Shown here in pieces: positions 1-4,679 of a stretch of 5,523 nt of DNA. Source of the DNA: Endomicrobiia bacterium. GTDB lineage: Bacteria; Elusimicrobiota; Endomicrobiia; Endomicrobiales; Endomicrobiaceae. Below the pieces are notes generated by a model. It saw only the letters and a program-made list of their open reading frames with translations, was not told where the DNA came from and made no database searches. A program made the translations under genes and the position numbers. Numbering within the stretch: position 1 is the first letter of the stretch; the number at the start of each line of letters is the position of its first letter. The stretch lies in assembly GCA_009782015.1 (NCBI GenBank), contig WQUP01000093.1, positions 1-5,523 on the forward strand, in the 5' to 3' direction.

Positions 1-23
1 GCGGGTCGGAGCCCGCAATGACG
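1..23 (-). repeat. REP-like palindromic core, reverse orientation, cut by the left edge
   Basis: The window opens inside a small palindrome: GCGGG (1-5) pairs with CCCGC (12-16) around a 6-nt loop, followed by GCAATGACG (15-23). Read on the minus strand this begins CGTCATTGCGGG, the same CGTCATTGCG start as the cores at 2149 and 4579. It is therefore a relative of those elements in the opposite orientation. No GAGTGRR arm follows it, so it appears to be a core-only copy. It ends 15 nt before the start codon at 39. Its other half lies outside the window. From memory, CGTCATTGCG-type palindromes occur in many bacterial genomes. Confidence 0.7.
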
Positions 24-26
24 TAC

Positions 27-30
27 AGGA
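27..30 (+). promoter_or_regulatory. Shine-Dalgarno AGGA for the patatin-like gene
   Basis: AGGA lies 8 nt before the ATG at 39. It decides the start: the earlier in-frame ATG at 18 is formed by the repeat's GCAATGACG, has no Shine-Dalgarno, and would add seven residues ahead of an otherwise standard signal peptide. Confidence 0.65.
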
Positions 31-38
31 ATAACTTC

Positions 39-992
39 ATGAAATCTTTCATCTTTTCTCTTATTTTTTTATTCTCGTTTATTCCCGCCTTGCAGGCCGG
101 ATCCGTCTTTGATTTTGACGAAGAGAAACTGCTCACTGACATCTATTGGCAGAAAGTGCAGGCTCTTGCGAAAGATAAAACGCCGAAGGTTGCTCTTGTG
201 CTCGGCGGCGGCGGAGCAAGAGGTTTTTCTCACATAGGAGTTTTTAAGGTTTTGCAGGAAGAAAATATACCGGTTGATCTGGTCGTAGGCACAAGCGTAG
301 GCTCTATAATAGGAGCTTTTTACTGCGCCGGAGTTCCGGTGAATAAACTTGAAGACTCGGCAAAAGACGTCAACTGGAAGTCTGTGTCGAATTTCGGCGT
401 TCATTCGATCGTAAGCCTTATGCTTAATGAAAATCTTCTTTCTAACGAGCAGCTTGAAGAGTTTATCAAAAAAAATATCGGAGATGTGCGTTTTGACCAG
501 CTGAAAGTGCCTCTTGTCTGCGTGGCGACTGATTTAAACACAGGCGAGAGAATACTTCTCAGGGAAGGCAGCGTCAGTTCAGCAGTCAGGGCAAGCGCGA
601 CCATTCCGGGTTTTTTCAAACCCGTAGAATACAGGCAGAGGTATCTTGTCGACGGCGGGCTTTCGGAAAATATTCCGGTGAACGTGGCAAAACTTTTTGA
701 TCCCGACGTGACAATTGCCGTTGCCGTTTCGGCCGATATTACGAAACATACGACGGAAAACGTTCTTTCGACTTTGATGCAGGCAATATACATACAGGGA
801 AGCGTTTTGGACAATGAAAATATACGCATGGCCGACGTAGTCATACGTCCCGATGTCGGTTCTTTGGCGGCAGACGATTTAAAGCACGCGTATCAGACCA
901 TAGACAAAGGCTTTGACGCCGCAAGAGACGCGGCGCCAGAGATAAAAAAAGATATTATCAGGAAAACTAATGCAAAGTATCTGCTTGAATAA
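39..992 (+). CDS. Secreted patatin-like phospholipase/serine hydrolase
   Basis: This 317-residue protein is predicted to hydrolyse acyl esters (phospholipase A or lysophospholipase type) with a Ser-Asp dyad. Seen in the sequence: an N-terminal signal peptide (K2, hydrophobic 4-18, likely cleavage after LQA at 20, no lipobox Cys). Next come the oxyanion-hole loop GGGGARG (56-62), the nucleophile elbow G-T-S-V-G with Ser86, and DGG with catalytic Asp205 just after the conserved ATIPGFFKPV stretch (188-196). All patatin catalytic elements are intact. The length fits a single patatin domain of the RssA-like group, with no beta-barrel or POTRA extension as in PlpD-type proteins. The signal peptide implies a periplasmic or outer-envelope location, whereas RssA itself has none. 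The 3' end overlaps the downstream TPR gene by 23 nt, suggesting translational coupling. The true substrate cannot be read from the sequence. The fold is certain; the export and the start at 39 are likely. Confidence 0.9.
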   Translation: MKSFIFSLIFLFSFIPALQAGSVFDFDEEKLLTDIYWQKVQALAKDKTPKVALVLGGGGARGFSHIGVFKVLQEENIPVDLVVGTSVGSIIGAFYCAGVPVNKLEDSAKDVNWKSVSNFGVHSIVSLMLNENLLSNEQLEEFIKKNIGDVRFDQLKVPLVCVATDLNTGERILLREGSVSSAVRASATIPGFFKPVEYRQRYLVDGGLSENIPVNVAKLFDPDVTIAVAVSADITKHTTENVLSTLMQAIYIQGSVLDNENIRMADVVIRPDVGSLAADDLKHAYQTIDKGFDAARDAAPEIKKDIIRKTNAKYLLE

Positions 993-2031
993 ACGGGTCG
1001 CGGTTTTATCATTGAGCGCGGTTCTATTTTTTGCGTGCCCTGTTTTTGCCGGCGCGCAGCCGGATAATGACAGCGGAGATAAAGCTCTTTCGGTGAAAAC
1101 TGAAGAAATGTCAGTAAATATCGACAGCGCAAAAAATAAAAAAGAGCGGATCGCTCTTTTAGAACAATATGCCGAAATGCTCACGGAGACCGGCCAGTAC
1201 GGCGCAGCCAAAAATGCGTACGAAAGGCTTTTTGGCTTAAATCCGTCAAAGAAGAAAAAATTCAAATATTATACGAAGCTCGGCGATATAGAAGCTTTGC
1301 AGAAAAATTACAGTTCCGCTCTGGAATACTATAAAAAAGCGCAGGCTCTCTATCCCAAAGACGCGGAAATAAATCTGAAAATGGGAGACATACTTTTGGC
1401 CAGCGGCTTGTATAATCTTGCCGAAAAAAGTTTTCTTGACGCTCTTGCCGCGGACAAAAATTCCGATTACGCAAAAAAGAGGCTCGGCGACATAAGCTTT
1501 TACCGCGGCCAATATGCGAACGCTCTCGGATATTACAACGAGATAGATCTTTCGCATTACAGCGAAGAAATTACAGTAAACACGGCAATAAGCCAGCGCT
1601 CGCTCGGGAAAATAGACGACGCTCTGAGAACGGTAACATACTTTCTCGCAAAAGGGCCAAGCGCGCAGGTGCATTTTATAGCAGGGATGCTGTACTCTGA
1701 TAAAAAGATGTACGATGAATCCGAGAAACATTATCTGGATTCTATCGACATCGACGGCAAAAATTTTATAGTCTATGTCTATCTTGCCGGAATATATTCT
1801 TTAAAAGGCGATGAAGAGAAAGCAAAAGCGGCTTTGGACAAAGCCTATGCCCTGAATTCGCTATCGCCGGTCGTTGATCTCATGTACGCCGAAATAGCCT
1901 ATAAGAGCGGCAGAATATACGACGCAAGACGCTACGCCTACAATGCCGTTACAAAAGCAAAAACGCAGTTTGTAAAAGAGCAGGCGCAGAGAATGCTGGA
2001 GTATTTGAACAGCGTAAAAAAGGCAGAGTGA
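970..2031 (+). CDS. Exported tetratricopeptide-repeat protein
   Basis: This 353-residue protein has a signal peptide (K8, R9, hydrophobic 10-23, cleavage probably after VFA at 27). Cys23 is preceded by FFA rather than a proper lipobox, so a lipoprotein is unlikely. After a polar linker (30-55), degenerate TPR units fill residues 60-335. Clear helix pairs are at about 60-93, 97-130, 132-163, 166-199, 200-233, 234-266, 267-297 and 299-335, with typical G/Y/A spacing such as LGDIEALQKNYSSALEYY. I see no enzymatic domain. The role is most likely a protein-interaction scaffold in the periplasm or envelope, possibly serving the patatin-like hydrolase. The ATG has AGGA at 960-963, six nt upstream, inside the end of the upstream gene. 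The final codons GAG-TGA (2026-2031) are also the first bases of the downstream repeat, so the C-terminal end may have been set by that element. I do not recognise a specific named gene. Confidence 0.85.
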   Translation: MQSICLNKRVAVLSLSAVLFFACPVFAGAQPDNDSGDKALSVKTEEMSVNIDSAKNKKERIALLEQYAEMLTETGQYGAAKNAYERLFGLNPSKKKKFKYYTKLGDIEALQKNYSSALEYYKKAQALYPKDAEINLKMGDILLASGLYNLAEKSFLDALAADKNSDYAKKRLGDISFYRGQYANALGYYNEIDLSHYSEEITVNTAISQRSLGKIDDALRTVTYFLAKGPSAQVHFIAGMLYSDKKMYDESEKHYLDSIDIDGKNFIVYVYLAGIYSLKGDEEKAKAALDKAYALNSLSPVVDLMYAEIAYKSGRIYDARRYAYNAVTKAKTQFVKEQAQRMLEYLNSVKKAE

Positions 2032-2230
2032 AGAGTGGAGAGTGAGGAGTGAAGATACGACAATGGCAACACCTCACTCCCGAATTACTAACTTTCGCGA
2101 CAGGCTTTGCCATTTCTCCCGCAAGGAGCGATGGGATTTAACGCTTGTCGTCATTGCGAGAGCGGCTAAGCCGCCGAAGCAATCCAGAGAGGTTGCAGTA
2201 TCTCCACTCCTCACTCTCCACTCTTCATTC
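2026..2230 (+). repeat. Family A composite palindrome, copy 1 (long form)
   Basis: The left arm (2026-2058) is four exact 7-bp units starting at 2026, 2033, 2040 and 2047, consensus GAGTGRR, then GATAC. The right arm (2198-2230) is its inverted copy, matching at 31 of 33 positions. The left arm has no C before the final GATAC, so the strands are strongly purine/pyrimidine asymmetric. The inner core (2149-2189) starts CGTCATTGCGAG and holds GCGGC (2162-2166)/GCCGC (2170-2174) inside ATTGC (2153-2157)/GCAAT (2179-2183). Compared with copy 2, about 80 bp of extra sequence (about 2064-2143) separates left arm and core. The element overlaps the TPR stop codon and ends five bases before the lysA -35 box. 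It has no coding capacity of its own. It resembles a MITE or REP-derived element; family name unknown to me. Confidence 0.85.
2064..2143. repeat. Extra segment nested in family A copy 1
   Basis: Copies 2 and 3 join arm to core with a short linker (CAAAG, a T-run, then the core), whereas copy 1 has about 80 extra bases after GACAA. This segment has its own perfect 8-bp inverted repeat at its left side, AATGGCAA (2062-2069) with TTGCCATT (2107-2114). A second small stem follows: CTCC (2116-2119)/GGAG (2125-2128) inside CCAT (2110-2113)/ATGG (2131-2134). It also contains one reversed heptad (CTCACTC, 2073-2079). It could be a separate repeat inserted into the element, or the ancestral long form from which copies 2 and 3 were shortened. 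The boundaries are approximate. Confidence 0.45.
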
Positions 2231-2236
2231 TTTTTT
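2198..2236 (+). terminator. Possible terminator: right arm plus T6 tract
   Basis: The right arm of the palindrome ends at 2230 and is followed directly by six T residues (2231-2236), the geometry of an intrinsic terminator for transcripts coming from the patatin/TPR genes. Against this, the partner arm is about 140 nt upstream and the stem is not GC-rich. It is a candidate only; no better terminator is visible between the TPR gene and lysA. Confidence 0.25.
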
Positions 2237-2264
2237 GACATGAATTAGTCGTATTTTGTATCAT
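2235..2264 (+). promoter_or_regulatory. Sigma-70 type promoter for lysA-dapA-dapB
   Basis: A perfect -35 box TTGACA (2235-2240) is followed by an 18-nt spacer and a -10 box TATCAT (2259-2264, five of six matches to TATAAT). Transcription would begin near 2271, giving a leader of about 20 nt that still contains the lysA Shine-Dalgarno. The -35 box starts just outside the right arm of the repeat. The leader is too short for a lysine riboswitch or T-box, so any regulation must act at the promoter or on the enzymes. Confidence 0.7.
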
Positions 2265-2279
2265 GAACGGAATTTCAAA

Positions 2280-2285
2280 GAGGAG
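2280..2285 (+). promoter_or_regulatory. Shine-Dalgarno GAGGAG that fixes the lysA GTG start
   Basis: GAGGAG, within AAAGAGGAG (2277-2285), lies 6 nt before GTG at 2292. An in-frame TTG at 2256 would extend the protein by 12 residues but overlaps the promoter region, lies upstream of the predicted transcript start and has no Shine-Dalgarno. Confidence 0.8.
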
Positions 2286-2291
2286 AAAACA

Positions 2292-3524
2292 GTGCTTCAC
2301 TTTAGAAAAAGCGATTTATATATCGAGGATGTTAAACTTTCCGATATAGCAAAAAAATTCGGGACCGGCGTTTATGTTTACTCGAAAAAACAGATAACGG
2401 ATAATTTCGAGGCTTACCGCAAAGCTGTCAAATCTTACGACAGCATAGTGTGTTTTGCGTGTAAATCGAATTCAAACGGCAGCGTTCTAAAACTTCTTTC
2501 AAAGCTGGGGGCCGGGGCGGACACCACTTCCGGCGGGGAGCTTTACAGATGTCTCAAAGCAGGCTTTGAGCCGTCGAAAATAGTATATGCCGGCATAGGC
2601 AAGACCGCCGAAGAGATAGAGTACGCTCTCAAAAGCAAAATACTCATGTTTAACGTAGAGTCCATAGAAGAGCTCGACGCCATAAATAAAATCGCTGGAA
2701 AGCTCAAAACAAAAGCAAAAATAGCTTTCAGGATAAATCCGAACGTTGATCCGGATACGCACTCTTACATAGTCACCGGCAAAAAGGGAACAAAATTCGG
2801 CATTCCTTACGAAGAGGCAGTTGAAGCCTACATTGCGGCTAAAAGCAGAAAAAATATAATTCTTTCCGGCATACATACGCACATAGGTTCTCAGATACTC
2901 GACATTACGCCTTTCAGGCTTGCCGCGCAGAAAGTGAAGAAAATCGTGGATGCCGTGGAAAAAAATGGCATCAGGATAGAGTATATAAACAGCGGCGGAG
3001 GGCTTGGGATAAAGTATTGCGAAGGCGAAGCCGCTCCTTGCGCAAAACAGCTGGCAGACGTCATATTTCCGGTTTTTGGAAAAGGCAGAAAGTTTATTTT
3101 TGAGCCCGGACGTTCCATAATAGGCAACGCCGGACATTTGCTGGCAAAAGTGCTTTACAGAAAAAGCGCTGGCGGTAAAAATTTCTTTATAACCGACGCC
3201 GGAATGAACGACCTTGTCAGACCTACGCTTTACGGCGCGTACCACGAGATCGTTCCTGTCAAAAAAACAAACGCGAAAAAAGTTAAGGCCGACATAGTCG
3301 GCCCGATATGCGAGAGCGGCGATTTTATGGGCAAGGACAGAACTCTTGCGATGCAGGAACAGGGCTCATATATTCTTGTGAAATGCGCCGGAGCTTACGG
3401 CGCGGCAATGTCGTCGCAGTACAACTCAAGGCCTCTCCTTGCGGAAGTGATGGTTGACGGCAGCAAAGCGGTTTTGGTAAGAAAAAGAGCGTCGTATAAA
3501 GATTTGCTTTTGAATGAAATATAA
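2292..3524 (+). CDS. lysA: Diaminopimelate decarboxylase, last step of lysine synthesis
   Basis: LysA is a cytoplasmic PLP enzyme that decarboxylates meso-diaminopimelate to L-lysine. The 410-residue product from GTG 2292 has the normal family length and the expected N-terminus (LHFRKSDLYIEDVKL, then GTGVYVYS). It is a fold-type III alanine-racemase-like barrel followed by a beta domain. Visible motifs: PLP Lys58 in FACKSNS, SGGEL (80-84), HTHIGSQ with His195/His197, the phosphate-binding GGG (235-237), EPGR with Arg274, and DLVRPTLY (Arg310, Tyr314). GPICESGD follows, with Cys340-Glu341 that complete the neighbouring active site, then GAYG (Tyr369) and QYNSRP (Tyr377). The CESGD and VRPTLY motifs favour LysA over ornithine/arginine decarboxylase relatives, and the neighbours dapA and dapB confirm it. 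It is the first gene after the promoter. The 126-nt gap to dapA is almost wholly a palindromic element. Confidence 0.96.
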   Translation: MLHFRKSDLYIEDVKLSDIAKKFGTGVYVYSKKQITDNFEAYRKAVKSYDSIVCFACKSNSNGSVLKLLSKLGAGADTTSGGELYRCLKAGFEPSKIVYAGIGKTAEEIEYALKSKILMFNVESIEELDAINKIAGKLKTKAKIAFRINPNVDPDTHSYIVTGKKGTKFGIPYEEAVEAYIAAKSRKNIILSGIHTHIGSQILDITPFRLAAQKVKKIVDAVEKNGIRIEYINSGGGLGIKYCEGEAAPCAKQLADVIFPVFGKGRKFIFEPGRSIIGNAGHLLAKVLYRKSAGGKNFFITDAGMNDLVRPTLYGAYHEIVPVKKTNAKKVKADIVGPICESGDFMGKDRTLAMQEQGSYILVKCAGAYGAAMSSQYNSRPLLAEVMVDGSKAVLVRKRASYKDLLLNEI

Positions 3525-3632
3525 TAACGGCGATGCAGGGAGGCAGGGATGCGAGGATGCAGGGAAAAGACTAACTGCCTTTAAAGCCGTTACCCCGCAT
3601 CTCTGCCTCTCTGCATCACTGCATCGCCGTTA
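3525..3632. repeat. Family B composite palindrome with 8-bp-unit arms
   Basis: The left arm (3525-3563) is the cap TAACGGC then four 8-bp units starting at 3532, 3540, 3548 and 3556, all close to GATGCAGG. The right arm (3594-3632) is the inverted equivalent, again four 8-bp units and the same cap. Without gaps the arms match at 31 of 39 positions, with the outer 14 bases perfect. The 30-nt centre holds its own near-palindrome, TAACTGC (3572-3578) and GCCGTTA (3586-3592) around CTTTAAA, reusing the cap motif. The element starts directly after the lysA TAA and ends six bases before the dapA Shine-Dalgarno. The sequence is unrelated to family A, but the plan is the same. It is followed by an A-run, not a T-run, so it is not a + strand intrinsic terminator. 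Confidence 0.85.
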
Positions 3633-3638
3633 AAAAAA

Positions 3639-3645
3639 AGAGGTG
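3639..3645 (+). promoter_or_regulatory. Shine-Dalgarno AGAGGTG for dapA
   Basis: AGAGGTG lies 5 nt before the ATG at 3651 and just beyond the A-run that borders the family B repeat. No promoter is visible between this site and lysA, so dapA is probably read from the lysA promoter. Confidence 0.75.
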
Positions 3646-3650
3646 TATTT

Positions 3651-4526
3651 ATGTTTTCCGGAGTATTTACGGCTATTATTACGCCGTTTAAGAATGGCAA
3701 AGTTGATTATGATTCGCTTGGGGTGTTGATTGAAAACCAGCATAAAAGCGGGATAGACGGAATCGTTCCGTGCGGCACTACCGGCGAGTCTCCGACGCTG
3801 TCGTATGAAGAACACGAACAGGTGATAGAATTCTGCGTAAAAAACGCAAAGGGCAGGATGAAAGTCGTTGCCGGCGCCGGCTCAAATTCCACCGACGAAG
3901 CCATACATTTTACGAAGTTTGCAAAAAAAGTCGGATGCGACGGCGCACTGATCATTTCTCCGTACTATAACAAACCCACGCAGAAAGGGTTGTATCTGCA
4001 TTTTAAAAAAATAGCGGATACCGTCGATATTCCGATCGTCATTTACAATATTGCCGGCAGAACGGCCGTGAATATAGAACCCGCGACTTTCGAAAAACTT
4101 TGCAAAGACTGCAAAAATATAGTCGCAGTAAAGGAGTCGTCCGGCTCTCTTGACCAGATGAGCGCGATTAAATCGCTTTGTCCAAATTTGGATTTAATCT
4201 CGGGAGACGACGGGCTTACTCTCCCTGTGCTTGCGGTAGGCGGCTGCGGAATTATTTCGGTTTTGTCGAATATAGTTCCGAAAGACGTTGTTGCTCTCGT
4301 AAAAGCGTTTAACGGCGGAAATATTAAAGAGGCCGTAAAAATACATTACAAACTTTTGCCGCTGGTAAAGGCGATGTTTGTCGAGACAAATCCGATACCC
4401 GTAAAAACCGCCGCGGCTATGCTCGGCATCTGTTCGCCTGAGCTCAGGCTCCCCATGTGCGAGATGGAAGCGGCAAATAAATCAAAACTTGAGCATGCGA
4501 TGAAGGAGTACGGACTTATAAAATAA
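3651..4526 (+). CDS. dapA: 4-hydroxy-tetrahydrodipicolinate synthase
   Basis: DapA condenses pyruvate with L-aspartate-4-semialdehyde through a Schiff base, the first committed step to diaminopimelate and lysine. The 291-residue product matches the E. coli enzyme (292) almost throughout. Visible residues: GTTGES with Thr43/Thr44, SPYYNKP with Tyr105/Tyr106, YNIAGRT with catalytic Tyr132 and substrate-binding Arg137, the Schiff-base Lys161 in VAVKES, SGDD (184-187), and NPIPVK (247-252). The intact proton-relay residues and Arg137 favour DapA over N-acetylneuraminate lyase or other aldolase relatives. At the allosteric lysine site of E. coli, His56, Asn80, Glu84 and Tyr106 correspond to His55, Asn79, Glu83 and Tyr105 here, while Ala49 and His53 become Pro48 and Tyr52. 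Feedback inhibition by lysine is therefore plausible but inferred. The stop codon is one base from the next repeat. Confidence 0.96.
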   Translation: MFSGVFTAIITPFKNGKVDYDSLGVLIENQHKSGIDGIVPCGTTGESPTLSYEEHEQVIEFCVKNAKGRMKVVAGAGSNSTDEAIHFTKFAKKVGCDGALIISPYYNKPTQKGLYLHFKKIADTVDIPIVIYNIAGRTAVNIEPATFEKLCKDCKNIVAVKESSGSLDQMSAIKSLCPNLDLISGDDGLTLPVLAVGGCGIISVLSNIVPKDVVALVKAFNGGNIKEAVKIHYKLLPLVKAMFVETNPIPVKTAAAMLGICSPELRLPMCEMEAANKSKLEHAMKEYGLIK

Positions 4527-4527
4527 A

Positions 4528-4659
4528 GAGTGAAGAATTGAGAGTGAGGAGTGAAGATACGGCAAAGGCTTTTTTTGTCGTCATTGCGAGGCGGCAGAGC
4601 CGCCGAAGCAATCCAGAGTAGTTGTCGTATCTTCACTCCCCACTCCTCACTCTCCACTC
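4528..4659 (+). repeat. Family A composite palindrome, copy 2 (short, complete form)
   Basis: This is the clearest complete copy. The left arm (4528-4560) has four 7-bp units starting at 4528, 4535, 4542 and 4549, then GATAC; the second unit is degenerate. The right arm (4627-4659) is the inverted form with all four units, matching the left at 27 of 33 positions. The core (4579-4618) begins CGTCATTGCGAG and forms GGCGGC (4590-4595)/GCCGCC (4599-4604) with an AGA loop, inside ATTGC (4583-4587)/GCAAT (4608-4612). The linker before the core carries seven T residues (4570-4576). The element begins one base after the dapA stop and ends seven bases before the dapB Shine-Dalgarno, so the 153-nt gap is essentially this element plus a ribosome binding site. 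Confidence 0.88.
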
Positions 4660-4666
4660 TGTTGTT

Positions 4667-4673
4667 AAAGGAG
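4667..4673 (+). promoter_or_regulatory. Shine-Dalgarno AAAGGAG that fixes the dapB start
   Basis: AAAGGAG lies 6 nt before ATG 4680. The frame is open back to a GTG at 4551, but those 43 codons run through the repeat and encode no DapB-like sequence, so the ATG at 4680 is the start. Confidence 0.85.
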
Positions 4674-4679
4674 TTAGGG

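Noticed and set aside
468..475. A8 run in the patatin gene as a phase-variation tract
   Set aside because: Runs of A are common throughout these genes owing to AAA lysine codons. The frame is intact and nothing suggests switching.
2026..2058. GAGTGRR tandem units as a CRISPR array or VNTR
   Set aside because: Units are 7 bp without spacers and occur as paired inverted arms. No cas genes are present, and the unit number is the same in each arm.
2042..2248. 68-codon open frame between the TPR gene and lysA
   Set aside because: It lies wholly within the family A repeat and its nested segment, its start is made by repeat sequence, and the product has no protein-like composition.
2256..2291. 12-codon N-terminal extension of lysA from TTG 2256
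   Set aside because: The TTG overlaps the promoter region next to the -10 box, precedes the likely transcript start and has no Shine-Dalgarno. GTG 2292 has GAGGAG six bases upstream and gives a family-typical N-terminus.
2499..3245. 248-codon minus-strand open frame opposite lysA
   Set aside because: It is antisense to a fully conserved lysA, without a ribosome binding site or recognisable protein. The same holds for other minus-strand frames opposite the patatin, TPR, dapA and dapB genes.
3638..3650. AAGAGGTG before dapA as the start of a lysine riboswitch (L-box)
   Set aside because: It resembles the L-box AGAGGTGC start but is only 5 nt from the start codon, with no room for an aptamer. 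It is the Shine-Dalgarno.
3525..3650. Family B palindrome as an intrinsic terminator after lysA
   Set aside because: It is followed by eight A residues, not T residues, on the + strand. On the minus strand no T-run follows the stem, and the downstream genes belong to the same pathway and direction.
4551..4679. 43-codon N-terminal extension of dapB from GTG 4551
   Set aside because: It runs through the repeat. The DapB fold begins at once after ATG 4680, which has AAAGGAG at ideal spacing.
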